NCBI GenBank assembly: GCA_033782935.1
Contig: JAWQEG010000286.1
Coordinates: 2,121,501 to 2,185,500, forward strand
Source of the DNA: Petrolisthes cinctipes
Taxonomy: Eukaryota > Arthropoda > Malacostraca > Decapoda > Porcellanidae
Direction of reading: 5' to 3'
DNA length: 64,000 bases
Under the pieces are notes generated by a model, which was given only the letters and a program-made list of their open reading frames with translations, had not been told where the DNA came from and did no database searches. How positions within the stretch are numbered: the first letter of the stretch is position 1; each line of letters starts with the position of its first letter. Below are positions 1-10,087 of this stretch, one piece after another. Both the position numbers and the translations under genes were made by a program.

Positions 1-263
1 GAAAAAACTTTTATTACAATAAGGTTAACACCAATATTTTCCTCTGTTTTACAACAAAAACACCAGATTCATCCTGATAACATCTGCATCAATATCCTAT
101 TTCCTCGATTTTCTTTAATGGTTGTTAATGCCAAGACTCTTGAAAACTGAAACAGAAAGTAAACTAATCAAAGGTCACCCAGTCGTTTTCATTTTCAGTA
201 AATATGAATTTTCCAGTACTGTACCTGTTCAGAACAATTTCCTTAATAATGCACATAGTTGCC
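1..263. other. AT-rich non-coding DNA
   Basis: No open frame, RNA gene or repeat that I recognise. It lies downstream (on the minus strand) of the FLYWCH-like exon that ends near 264, so it may hold the 3' part of that gene, but nothing in the sequence shows this. Confidence 0.4.
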
Positions 264-2494
264 TCACAGAAATTGTTTGTATGATGGCCACGTAAAACTG
301 CTCCTGTCCGATATGATATTGCCCAGAGTGCTCATGAGTTGCCTCATGTAGGAAATGGCCCTCAAAGATGGATTAATGGCATGATTTGCTTGTGCAGAAA
401 GATCCTCACAAAGGTCCATTTTCCAAATGTGATGCCTTGATGCTTGTGCAGTTGTCAGCCCTGTGGAATGTAAAACCAAGAAATTAATAGGTTTTGATAT
501 CAATACACTACCATAAAAAAAATCTGTGATTTCACAGAATGGCCATATTCATATTCTTACTTTCCCAAAACCATTTTCATACTTATTTCAAACTTATTTG
601 CGCTGTCTGATTCTCATGAACATGCTCATTCAACTATAGAACTGAAAGAAATTCTGCAGTACTAGTACTCCCCCAAGGTATCATTCATAATAATTAAGTG
701 TTATAACAAAATATGCTGAACACATAAATTACCAGAATAAACTACAATTTCCGTGGAGTACTGCAGCATTAACACACATCAGAGAAAACACTGCTATACA
801 GTATGTTGATATGTTTTTGATGATGATAATTGCATTAAATCAGGGTAATATTATAGTTACACATCTTTGCATTATAAACTGCATTATAGCATTATATAGG
901 CCTCACCCATGAGAGGTTGCAGGTCTGGCGTCCAACCAAATAAATATTTCTGCAAAAGTGAGGTGTTACTGTGCAGCCTTGGTTGATATTTTACTGACCA
1001 GGGGGATGTGAAGAGCACAGTCAATAACAACAATAGCTTCTGAACAAGTTGATTTTCTAAACCCCTCTCATGCATGCTAAGTTTATCCTACAGTATTGGT
1101 ACACATTCAAAATATAGTAAAGCACTATATAATCATTACCGTACCTTGTTCAAAATATTTCTCAAACATCATCCTAGTGGTTGGCGACACAGGTAGCTGA
1201 TTGAGGGCTTCAGCTGATGCTGTTGGGTGGTTATGATTACCCTTGATAATAATAAAACAGGGGTATTCTTTCATCAGCTTATCACTGTAGAGGGAATTCT
1301 TGGATCCTGTTCGGATAGTGACATCCATGTGTACCTGGCATCTGAAATACAAATAACTTGTGGTATAATATATGGTATGTAGGCTACTACTGTACTATGG
1401 TGTGTATGTTGGTATGGTACGGTAAGTAGAATTTGTACACACACTGTTGGTTTCAAGGATTCACAACATGAAGAAATGTAGGACTAGAATAACAGAAGAC
1501 AAGATTATTTTGGGGTTGTCACTATGCAAGCACCTTGTCACTTGTATACTATTACTTAAAATGCTTTCACAGCAATAGGCTCTCTTTCCAGATTGTATGT
1601 ATAAGAGTATAAGAAATCATGTGGCCAACTTTACATATTACGTTATGGTGGTAAGATTTGGATAGGTTAGGTATGACTAAATTAGGTACTGAAATCCTTG
1701 TTTTATTCAAACAATTTGTTTTAATTTAGTTTGGCCACTCTAGATAAATACTGGTACTATACCGATTTGTAAAAAAGAAATTTCTTATTGTATACCATAC
1801 CATAATAATTCCTATTATAGTGATTTACTTAGTAAAATCCAAGATAAAAATGTATTCCAATATAATATATGTATGAATAGCCTATCTATTTTTTTAAAAT
1901 CTAAGCATATAGGAATTAAGGTATGGTATACAATAAGAAATTTCTTTTTTACAAATCGGTACAGCACCGGTAAATATATATATGAATAGCCTATATATAT
2001 ATATTTTTTCAATTTAAGCATGTAAAAATTTTCTACACAAAGTATTTCATTCCCCACTGTTTATCCACATTGTATATATGTTTTTCATACCCTACTGTAT
2101 GTACAGTACCTATGAATCAAATATTTTCTGAAATTCATTCATACTTCCAAGGTACCCCTTAGGCCTATTTTGATAACAGAGTACTGTAAGTTACTGTATA
2201 GTTAAAATTGTAGTCTATGATGTGAGGTGCATCTGGCATAATTAACCATGAGGTCTAAATTTTGGAATAGAATATATTGTACTTACAAGTCTACAATACA
2301 TACACACTTAACTTACCCTGTATATGTCTTCTTTACACCCTTGTTTCACACCATGATGACAAATCAGGACTTTCCGAAATAGTTTCCGCTCTCCCACTGA
2401 ACGTAACCTCTTGCTATTGAAGCGACTGTGGGTCTTAGCCATATACACCTCATTCCACTTTTTGAAGTCGTCTCTGGTGCGGATATTTGTTCTA
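264..2494 (-). pseudogene. FLYWCH/MULE-type zinc-finger gene fragment, spliced exons, probably decayed
   Basis: Three minus-strand blocks resemble the N-terminal zinc-finger part of FLYWCH/MULE-like proteins common in marine arthropod genomes. Block 1 (about 2494-2321) reads DFKKWNEVYMAKTHSRFNS with CHH residues and ends before GTAAGT. Block 2 (1341-1145) carries a Cys, the KGNHNHPTASAEALNQLP stretch and FEKYFEQ, with an AG acceptor before it and a GT donor after it. Block 3 (460 to about 264) begins after a good acceptor and reads LTTAQASRHHIWKMDLCEDL. Blocks 2 and 3 join in frame across the intron. Blocks 1 and 2 do not join in phase, so an exon is missing or the gene is broken. After residue RAISYMRQ a different frame looks more family-like, which suggests a frameshift. 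No start codon or transposase core is seen. I infer a decayed or partial copy. Confidence 0.45.
1751..1970. repeat. MITE-like inverted repeat (arms about 60 bp)
   Basis: Left arm 1751-1812 and right arm 1910-1970 are nearly perfect reverse complements; shared core: ACCGATTTGTAAAAAAGAAA. About 100 bp of AT-rich DNA separates them. A short non-coding element with long terminal inverted repeats is typical of a MITE. The short phrase atgaatagcctat recurs inside and just outside the right arm. No target duplication was resolved. Confidence 0.6.
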
Positions 2495-3170
2495 ATTGTA
2501 ACAGTCTTCAGTTACTTTCTCAATAACGTTATCAAAACCATTTTCCTTGAAATCAAACACTTCATGCAGATACATTGCACTGATGATAGCAGCTCTGAAC
2601 GTGAGGTGTGAGATGCGAAGCGTGAGATGGCTCAGAGTGACTTGAGTGTACCAAAAATCAAATGTATCGCGAGCGAAGTCAGCAAACTGTATCTCCGAGT
2701 ACAATCATCTCATGTTTTCGGTTCGAAGGTCGTTGTGTTATTACCAACAACATGTTCAAAATATGTTATGTTGATATGTTACTCTATAAATAATGCCGTT
2801 TATTATGAATATAATTAAGCATACGATAACTTTCTCATAAGTAAAGTAGCACTGTTTTCGGCGAAATACATTACTGCCGAAATGTACAAGGATGATGTTT
2901 ATCGTTGGTCAGTGTTACCAATGCAAAAAACATTGAAAATGTGATTTATATTACTGTCATGTTTCCTTATTTCATCATTAACACTTGTTTTAAAACATAA
3001 AATCAATGTAATGGAATAAAACTAAATGCTTCTTATTGCAATAAACAATGAAAATTTATATGAATATTACCTTTGTTGTCCAACCTTAAGTTTTCACATT
3101 CTGGTAATATTTGTGCCATGGAAAAGGTGGGCTGTGATTGGCTGTAATATCCTCCCTTACCGATATAGTG
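2495..3170. other. AT-rich non-coding DNA
   Basis: Only short, unconvincing frames occur on both strands, with no similarity I recognise. It lies upstream of the FLYWCH-like exons and could contain their promoter or first exon, but no signal supports that. Confidence 0.3.
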
Positions 3171-3179
3171 AGAGACTTG

Positions 3180-3420
3180 GGAAAAATGCGCCCCGGTCAT
3201 TTCCTGTACTTTACCACAGTTATTTCCCGGTAGTTTGTCCAGGTTATTTCCCGGTAGTTTCCCCAGGTTAGGTCGCGGTATTTTGCCCAGGTTAGGTCCC
3301 GGTAGTCTGCCCAGGATAGGTCCTGGTATTCTGCTGTGGTCTAGGTAAGGTCAGGCTAATTTCAAAATGCCCCATTTGAATATGCCCTATCTTGTAAATG
3401 GGGCATTTGCGGATGAAATG
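3180..3420 (+). repeat. Dispersed repeat with degenerate short tandem units
   Basis: Units of about 20-25 bp of the type CCCAGGTTAGGTCCCGGTA are repeated 5-6 times with drift, followed by a palindrome-like pair around ATGGGGCAT (3366-3412). A related block lies in reverse orientation at 48190-48400 inside the P-like element. Two copies in unrelated surroundings suggest a mobile non-coding repeat family. Confidence 0.55.
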
Positions 3421-4080
3421 CCATACAAAAAAATAGTCTTAGAATGGTCTATATAAGCGGGTAATGGAGGTAGAAAAACCGTACACAATAACGGTAATTC
3501 TTTCAATATTTGAGTCAAGCTGAAATAATACCCCTTAAATCTTAGTGGTCCTTAATTTTATATTAACGCCAGCTTTTTAATAGTATTTTACCAAACCAAA
3601 TTAATTTTGAAAGAAACCATTTCAGCATGTGATAGTAAACTTAGTGACATATCGTATTATTCTAGCTGCTAAACTATGGTTAATAATAAAATCACCATTT
3701 AACCTTAATTGGTGCTCTTTTATACACAATTCCTGTATTCGTATATGAGATTCTAAAGCTGTTCCTATCTTAGGAGCCAGTGTGATCACGAAACAGATGA
3801 TTTTGACTGATAAACTTACCGAAATAATTGAAAATATTCTATAACGCAGTTGTTCAGTTGGTAGTCGGGAGTATGGTCTTTCCGTCGACAAGTTTGAAGT
3901 ATGGCTCTCGACCAGTTGCCAGTGTTGCCAGGTCTGCTTGACGAAATTTCCATCACTTCAACATCAGAATTTCCCTTTTTACCTCAATTATTCCCTGTTT
4001 ACTCTTGAACATTGATGGTCTTTTTGGTATTTCATCTGGTAGAAATTTCCCTGTTTTAAATTTTAAATTTAAATTTTAAA
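3421..4080. other. Non-coding spacer left of histone unit A
   Basis: AT-rich DNA with a self-complementary run of AAATTTAAA type near 4055-4080. The 89-codon minus-strand frame at 3622-3891 has no recognisable domain and no sibling beside the other two histone units, so I do not call it a gene. Confidence 0.3.
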
Positions 4081-4700
4081 TAACTATTCTTTACTTAGAC
4101 TTACTGACGTTATTATTGGGTACTCTGGTATTGGAAATATTGGATGCATTTACTAAGGTATTTGGATGATAGTGGTTAGTTCTTGTAGTAGGTAGGTTAG
4201 TCGCAGTGGTTGTAAGTTGTGCCATTTTTGTTATATTCTATTTGTATGCCTTCCGAAATTACTTCTTTTATCATTTTCGTGGTCAAAGTCTTCATTTTCC
4301 TCCTACGATATTCTAAAAATGCTTTCCCATATAGCTGTAAATCTTTGTTGATTTTGTTTACCATCATACAGTATATTTCATTTATGTTTGTATTGCTTCC
4401 ATCTGTTATATATGGAGAAGAAATGTTTGTAGTACCTCTCATTCTCTTTATCGGATCCCAGAAGTCTTGGGGGTTCCTGTAATTATCTACTATACAGTAT
4501 ATACATTACATGTTATTTTCTAATGATTTTGTCTGCAGTCGTTTTTTATGTTGAGTAAAATATGTCGGGAAATTTGGACAAGTATATAATTTTCGTAAAA
4601 TCTATACAAACCTTTACCGACATCACTATTGTTTTGTAATAAAAATTGTATCGCCCAGAATTGTGTTTTGCAATTAGATTTATTGATAGGTTATTCTTTG
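4081..4700 (-). mobile_element. LINE fragment fused to the histone unit (copy A)
   Basis: Minus-strand reading around 4482-4197 gives FWDPIKRMRG-like text followed by ITDGSNTNINEIYC and a charged helix (KAFLEYRRRKM). This is the layout of the linker between endonuclease and reverse transcriptase in non-LTR retrotransposons. The same block precedes H2B in unit C (61240-61860) and, inverted, in unit B (54420-54835), so it was present before the histone unit was copied. It has no catalytic domain and is a relic. Confidence 0.55.
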
Positions 4701-4848
4701 TTAGGAGATGACTATCAGAGGCACCTAATTTTGGCCAATCCAGGAGGAGCAAGCGGGGCTAGTTGGTCCCCTTGATCTTCTCGCTCAATATAAATATGAA
4801 AATGTGGGGAGGAAATTTCCGTTCGACTACCAACTAAACTAAGTAGAC
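4701..4848 (+). promoter_or_regulatory. H2B promoter, unit A
   Basis: Contains a CAGAGGCACC box (4715-4726), CCAAT at 4735-4739, a GAGGAGC-rich stretch and a TATA box AATATAAATA (4787-4796), about 53-62 bp before the H2B start codon. The same order occurs before both other H2B genes. The far side of the CCAAT box resembles the H2A promoter read outward. Confidence 0.75.
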
Positions 4849-5801
4849 ATGCCACCTAAGACTTCTGGAAAGGCTGCCAAGAAGGCTGGCAAGGCCCAGA
4901 AGGCCATTGCTAAAGGAGGCAAGAAAAAGAAGCGCAAGAGGAAGGAAAGTTACAGCATCTACATTTACAAGGTACTGAAGCAGGTCCACCCTGACACTGG
5001 TGTTTCCTCTAAGGCTTTCGTGAACGACATCTTTGAGAGAATCGCCGCCGAGGCCTCTCGCCTGGCACACTACAACAAGCGGTCCACCATCACCAGTCGG
5101 GAGATTCAGACCGCCGTCAGGCTCTTGCTCCCCGGTGAGCTTGTACACACCATAAAACCATTTAGAAAAGGGTCACTACTTCTAATCTGTTTACAAATCA
5201 GAAACAGGCCACCTGGGCAGGTTGGACACACACACACACACAGGTGCGGCGTCAGGTCATACGAAAAGACATTAACCCTTCCTACCTCCCCTTCGAAGGA
5301 GAGGTAGGAAAGAGAGTAAAGGAGAGAGAGATAGGAAAGGGTTGACCATTCACAGGCAACACAGTCACACTCTAGCCATTCTGTAAACTATTGAGTTTGA
5401 AATGTATATAAGCAGAGGAGGTACACTAGGAGTTAGGATACCACACTGACTCCCTAAGGGCTATAAACTGTCTCCATAGAGAGAGCCATAATACCACATA
5501 AGGCAAGGCACATCACGATAATACCCTGTATAGATAAGTACACATATTAATAAATTAAGCCTTAAGAAACTTGTGAAGTCAATCACCTAAGCAAACTTAA
5601 GAAAGCACCCCGTCTTCCACGTTACCTAAAACAACAACAACAACAACAACAACTACTACTACACTACAACTACAAGAATTACATACAAGTAAGTTACCAA
5701 GTTCTGCCCAGAGTTCAAGCCTTCAGAACTGGTACAAGCTTGCCAAGCACGCCGTGTCTGAGGGCACCAAGGCTGTCACCAAGTACACCTCCTCCAAATA
5801 A
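4849..5801 (+). pseudogene. Histone H2B, interrupted by a solo LTR and carrying an internal deletion
   Basis: H2B pairs with H2A in the nucleosome core. Codons from 4849 match the intact 123-residue copies at 54230-53859 and 62014-62385 (basic tail [17 protein letters not shown], then the histone fold). There are two lesions. Six residues of the second helix (A-MSIMNS-F reduced to A-F) are missing through a clean 18-bp in-frame deletion near 5015. A 595-bp solo LTR then splits the codons for GEL and AKHAV. Translation would run into the LTR and stop at 5307, losing the last 21 residues (C-terminal helix). Coding DNA resumes at 5741 and keeps the normal stop at 5801 and the 3' stem-loop. The promoter is intact, so an aberrant transcript is possible, but a working H2B is not expected. 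Confidence 0.93.
5142..5736 (+). mobile_element. Solo LTR inside H2B
   Basis: A 595-bp insertion beginning TGTACACACC and ending CTGGTACA, i.e. TG...CA termini, flanked by a 4-bp target duplication AGCT (5138-5141 and 5737-5740). Inside are a TATATAAG box near 5404 and an AATAAA signal near 5549, in the order expected for an LTR read on the plus strand, plus a short CA microsatellite near 5230. There is no internal retrotransposon sequence, so it is a solo LTR left by recombination. It is unrelated in sequence to the 722-bp LTRs at 15.5 and 22.8 kb. Confidence 0.85.
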
Positions 5802-5837
5802 AGTGGTGCACTCTCCAGAATCATTTGGTCAACAATC

Positions 5838-5854
5838 GGCTCCTGTTAGGAGCC
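5838..5854 (+). terminator. Histone 3' stem-loop (H2B, unit A)
   Basis: GGCTCC-TGTTA-GGAGCC, 37 bp after the stop codon. It is one base longer than the usual 16-base histone hairpin. It is identical in unit C and differs only in the loop in unit B. Confidence 0.85.
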
Positions 5855-6982
5855 ACAACATTTTAGACTTAAGGGAACTGTTATGGATGAAATTGAGTGT
5901 GGCCATGCATTAATGCTGGTTATCTTTTTTGTGGTGCTATGTCAGACGAGCTTTGTAAGTGTCGAGGTGCAATAAGGGACGTGCGGTAGACGAAGTAGAA
6001 ACAAAGTATGGAAGGTACCTCATTGCCATCGGATCGGACTATTTTTAGGAGAGATTGCCTATCCTCAATGATACTTATGTAGTTCCTCCTTTTATTTTTC
6101 CTAGGTTAGTGACAGTAGAGGAGGGGTGGGCCGCATTGGATATATAAATGAACAGAGATGGTGTGTGCACGTGTAGGAATATGTGTGTGTGTGTGTAAGG
6201 ATAAGCGTAAGAGTGGGGTTTGGCGTGTATACAAGCGTTAGTGTGTGTTATTAAGATGGTTTATTTGTGTAAGTATTAATGTGCTTGTATTTAAGAGAGG
6301 TTTTGTGTGTATGTATAAATTGATTTGTGCTTAAGAGTGTTTGTGTGTAGGTATTAGTAAGTTGGGCTTTCGTAACCACACTTACTACAGATTTTATATG
6401 GCTTAATTTCCTCGAATGAATAAGCCCATATTTATCATTACCATCGCTCTGGAATAGAATGTTGACATGCACGTCTATATACCTATTGCCTACTAATATA
6501 CACAACACCTTCATATTTCATACACACTAGCGCTATATTTCTTTATTGTAGTGCATAATCTTTATTTCAACCTAATTCATTACATACACAAAAACCTTCA
6601 CCTATCACATGCACTACTTATGTAATATCGTGCATATTATTTCGACGCAAATCACTCCCACTCGCATCTACAGGAATTTTGCAAGACACACATTTGGGCG
6701 CAGAATGGTAAAACCTTTATCTTTGTACCCATAATTCAATCGTGGCAAATATTAACACCGACCCTTCTTTTTCAGTTAATCTGTAATGTTCTTACTACAG
6801 ATCTGTACAGTAGGCTGCTAAGCCATGGTAATATAAGCCTTAGTTAACCAGACTCGTACAAGAAGAGCTGAGTGAGAAGACGACTATTGTCGCCGACCTT
6901 ACATGAAAGCCTAAGTCAATAAAAGGAAATGTAACCCAATAAATAGCTTGTCTATTATCAAACTCTTTGTGAAGGCAAGTGT
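5855..6982. other. H2B-H2A convergent intergenic spacer, unit A
   Basis: About 1.1 kb of AT-rich DNA shared almost base for base with 52466-53805 (inverted) and 62439-63574. Contains GT/GTGT tracts near 6165-6260. An 87-codon minus-strand frame (6251-6514, MKVLCILVGNRYIDV...) is open in all three copies. Because the copies are recent and the differences are mostly amino-acid-changing, I do not treat it as a gene. Confidence 0.6.
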
Positions 6983-6999
6983 GGCTCCATTAAGGAGCC
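6983..6999 (-). terminator. Histone 3' stem-loop (H2A, unit A)
   Basis: On the minus strand GGCTCC-TTAAT-GGAGCC, 55 bp after the H2A stop. The 17-base hairpin has six-base arms and a five-base loop. The same hairpin follows the other two H2A genes. Confidence 0.85.
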
Positions 7000-7054
7000 G
7001 GATCTATAAGTTGGAAAGAGGAGGAAAGGAGGCTTCTAGGGACAGAGAGCAACC

Positions 7055-7417
7055 TTACTTCTTTTCTGTCTTCTTGGGCAGCAAGACAGCCTGGATATTA
7101 GGTAGAACGCCACCCTGAGCAATGGTAACGCCAGACAGGAGCTTGTTGAGCTCCTCGTCATTGCGGATGGCCAGCTGCAAATGACGGGGGATGATACGAC
7201 TCTTCTTGTTGTCTCGGGCAGCATTGCCTGCCAGTTCCAACACCTCAGCAGCAAGGTACTCCATGACGGCAGCCAAATAGACTGGAGCTCCTGCACCGAC
7301 GCGTTCAGCGTAGTTGCCCTTACGTAGCAGTCGGTGGATTCTACCCACGGGGAATTGAAGTCCAGCCCTGCTTGAACGGGACTTTGACTTTCCCTTCACT
7401 TTGCCGCGTCCTGACAT
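7055..7417 (-). CDS. Histone H2A, unit A (120 residues)
   Basis: Core histone H2A, which dimerises with H2B in the nucleosome. It has a complete fold: N-tail [19 protein letters not shown], the signature [26 protein letters not shown] region, docking domain, and short tail LLPKKTEKK with no SQ motif, so it is a canonical replication-type H2A and not H2A.X or H2A.Z. It lacks three tail residues (reads GRGK-VKG where the unit B copy reads [10 protein letters not shown]), a 9-bp in-frame loss that removes one acetylatable lysine position. It is convergent with H2B. Its upstream region is cut 47 bp before the start codon by a LINE insertion, which moves the CCAAT element 2.7 kb away, so expression is doubtful although the coding frame is intact. 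Confidence 0.95.
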   Translation of the reverse strand: MSGRGKVKGKSKSRSSRAGLQFPVGRIHRLLRKGNYAERVGAGAPVYLAAVMEYLAAEVLELAGNAARDNKKSRIIPRHLQLAIRNDEELNKLLSGVTIAQGGVLPNIQAVLLPKKTEKK

Positions 7418-8239
7418 GGTAACTGAGTCGATATAGAGGTCTGTCGAAGATTAACACAAATGAAATATTTTTTTTTTTTTTTTTTTTAAGTAGTAAAGGT
7501 GGGGGAAAGAAGGTTGGGGATAGAGAAAGAGTAAGCAAGAGGAAGTGAGTTTTAGTGGGAGAAAAAGAGCCGAGGCTTAACTCAGCATGCGTTGGTAGGT
7601 TGTTGGAAAAGGAAGTGGGTAGTGGACAGTTGCAATTAGGAAGGAGGATGTAGGCATGGGAAGGTGGAGTGTGGCGGCAAGGACGGACGGGTAGGAGGAG
7701 TGGTCTGGTGGTGTGTGCTGAGGTGTAGGACTGCGAGATAGAAACGGCCAAAGTGAAGAGGAATAAGTATGAATGAAACAATGGAAACAAATACTGAGTC
7801 ATTGATGGAGCCAGTGGAATGAGGGAAGGGTTTAGAGTAGGGAGTGAGCAGGCGTGTGGGAAGGATGGATTGGGGTTGTTGATTAGTGTGGGTTATGTGA
7901 GGCAGTGCGCGCATCAGTGCGTGTGTGTCTTGCCCTCCCCACTGCCTCCCTGAGTGAAGAAACATGTCAGTCAATCAGGGAAGATTTAGGGACAGCTGGT
8001 GTTTATTGTTCGTGTTTTGAATGTTTAAATGATTGTCTGCAGAATGGCGTGTTTGTGTTTTATCTGTAGGTGTAAGTAGGGGTGGGTGGTGGCCTGGAAT
8101 CTTCATGGAAAAGGTTTGCGTACTGTCTTTAAGGTGGAGTTATGGCGTTGAGTTCCTTCCTTGTTGGATTTCTTGGCTATCGACCAGAGGCATATAGCCA
8201 AAGATCATTAAGCCATTGGATCCATTTTATTATATCAAT

Positions 8240-10087
8240 TTATATAAGGTCATAAAGTTTTGTCTCCCTCAGAAAACTCATTAATTTGTTTATAATATTC
8301 TTGTCATCTGCTAGTAAATTGTTGATGGTGAAAGCTATTTTTTTAAGTTGGAAATATTTTTTAATTTTATTACGTTGATTTTCAAATTCATTGCAGAAAA
8401 TTAATACATGACTTATTGACATAATTGTATTGCAATATTGACAATTAGGGGGAAAATTTCGATTTACATATGGTTCAAGGTGGGTGAACCATGTGGCATT
8501 GACCCTAAGACGGGCCAACACCACCTCGTCCCTGCGACTACGCCATGATGACGTAGCCCAGGGTTCGATAAGTGTTTTTACTTTATTTCTGATGTCTAAT
8601 CTGGTCCACTGCCTTTGCCACAGGAGATGAATTCGAGACTTAATGAGGGAAACAAAACACCTGAGATCCGTACGGACTATGCTAATGTCCAGATCAACAG
8701 TTGACCCGGCTAGTATATCAGCCTGTTCATTGCCATAGATACCATAATGTGAAGGTACCCATATTAGCTTGATTGATTTATTGGCACAAAACAGCTTACT
8801 AATGATATTACCCTGTATTTCGTTGTTAGTTGTATTTAAGGATTTAATAGCTTGAAGTGAACTTAATGAATCTGTAAAAATAACTATCCTATCGTGGGTC
8901 GTCGACAGGGCAAAATCCAAAGCTTTATTAATAGCAAAAAGTTCAGCAATAAAAATAGATGTATGAATCGGCAGTCTGAATCTTAACTGACATTCAGTCG
9001 ACCATACACCTGCACCCACACATTCATCCGTCTTGGAACCGTCGGTATACAGATGGAAATATGAAAGATGTTGAACAATTATCTCTCGAAACCTCTGGTG
9101 TACCTCCACCTCCGGCACCCGGGATTTAACCCCTGGTAGCCAGGAATCCACAATAGTGAAGGGGGGTGTTACCCAGGGTGCAATATTTACTAAAACCAGG
9201 GAATCGATTGTTGATAATTCTATACCGACACACTCTACGAGGTCGTGGAGTCTTGCTCTGAGGGACCTCACGCCAGTGCCCTCCGGGGCCGTGCGACGCC
9301 CAGGCGGATAACTCGGCCCTTCCGGGGGCTTATCGCCATGGCCCCCCGGCTGCAAATGCCTCACCAAGGCATTACCGGGAGGATGACTCGGCTCCCCGGG
9401 TACCTGAACTTGGGGCCTGGTCCCCATTGGCCTCACGCCAGTGCCCCCTGGGGCGCAGGGGTTCCCGGACGGACGACTCGGTCCCTCTGCCAGGGGCCTA
9501 GCGCCATGGCCCCCCGGGTGCTGTTGCCGTAGCAAGGCATTCCCGGGAAGATGACTCGGCACCCTGGATTTTTTAGCACAATATACTAATAGTAGTTGAT
9601 CTCGTCTCAATCGGAGGGGAGGCACTTGTGACTCCACCTCTAGACGCTCGATTCGAGTGCAACGTAGGGCTCCAAGACACACACGCAAACACGCATTCTG
9701 CACAACATCCAAACCTTTCAACACAGACTCAGATGCCGAACCATACACTATTGACCCATAATCTACTCTAGATCTAATCAGGGATTTATATAGCATTAGC
9801 AATGACTTCCTATCTGCTCCCCATTGAGTACCAGAAATGCACTTCAGCAAATTGAGTGCTTTTAAACATTTAATTTTTAACTGACTGACATGGACTCGCC
9901 ATGTCAGTCGACTGTCAAAATGCAGTCCAAGAAATTTAGTCGAATTTTGAATAGGTAGGGGGTTGACACCCATAGTCAGCCTGACGTCTGGCTTCTTCCT
10001 ATGAGTGAAAATAACCCCTACACTCTTTCTTACTGAAAACTTAAAACCCCACTGGAGGCCCCAATTGTGAATCAAATCCAGTGCCAA
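8240..10087 (-). CDS. LINE ORF2 fragment: reverse transcriptase C-terminus, RNase H, zinc knuckle
   Basis: 615 codons open. Residues 1-130 hold the end of the reverse transcriptase palm and thumb (KFLGLHFDSRLTW, LMLYKSLIRSRVDYGS). Residues about 347-470 are RNase H, with the acidic residues in YTDGSKTD, AELFAINKAL and IFTDSLSSLQ and the VPSHYGIYGNEQAD motif. The C-terminus has a CQYC...H...C knuckle (about 546-566). This domain order fits the I/R1/Jockey-type LINE group that carries RNase H. The endonuclease and the catalytic YxDD part of the polymerase are absent because the copy is 5'-truncated, so the start codon is not the natural one. Residues about 182-281 are an unusual Pro/Gly-rich insert. 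The long open frame implies a fairly recent insertion. Confidence 0.85.
   Translation of the reverse strand: MALDLIHNWGLQWGFKFSVRKSVGVIFTHRKKPDVRLTMGVNPLPIQNSTKFLGLHFDSRLTWRVHVSQLKIKCLKALNLLKCISGTQWGADRKSLLMLYKSLIRSRVDYGSIVYGSASESVLKGLDVVQNACLRVCLGALRCTRIERLEVESQVPPLRLRRDQLLLVYCAKKSRVPSHLPGNALLRQQHPGGHGARPLAEGPSRPSGNPCAPGGTGVRPMGTRPQVQVPGEPSHPPGNALVRHLQPGGHGDKPPEGPSYPPGRRTAPEGTGVRSLRARLHDLVECVGIELSTIDSLVLVNIAPWVTPPFTIVDSWLPGVKSRVPEVEVHQRFREIIVQHLSYFHLYTDGSKTDECVGAGVWSTECQLRFRLPIHTSIFIAELFAINKALDFALSTTHDRIVIFTDSLSSLQAIKSLNTTNNEIQGNIISKLFCANKSIKLIWVPSHYGIYGNEQADILAGSTVDLDISIVRTDLRCFVSLIKSRIHLLWQRQWTRLDIRNKVKTLIEPWATSSWRSRRDEVVLARLRVNATWFTHLEPYVNRNFPPNCQYCNTIMSISHVLIFCNEFENQRNKIKKYFQLKKIAFTINNLLADDKNIINKLMSFLRETKLYDLI
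9245..9570 (-). repeat. GC-rich in-frame repeat inside the LINE ORF
   Basis: A strongly GC-rich island in an AT-rich element, lying between the reverse transcriptase and RNase H parts. The encoded text repeats with a period near 56 residues: SHLPGNALLRQQHPGGHG... then SHPPGNALVRHLQPGGHG..., each followed by a PEG-SxPxG stretch and GTGVR. It keeps the frame open. I see no match to a known protein domain; it may be an expanded minisatellite or an inserted short element. Confidence 0.6.

Noticed and set aside
3622..3891. 89-codon minus-strand frame
   Set aside because: No recognisable motif, no related copy beside the other histone units, AT-rich region where such frames occur by chance.
5142..5736. 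An intron in H2B, because the gene resumes after a GT...AG-like gap
   Set aside because: Replication histones lack introns, the other copies are uninterrupted, and the segment has LTR ends, a TATA box, a poly(A) signal and a target duplication.
7341..7974. Minus-strand frames of 112-153 codons upstream of H2A
   Set aside because: Low-complexity Ser/Pro/Leu/Thr text of the C/T-rich LINE tail; no domain, and one overlaps the H2A start in another frame.
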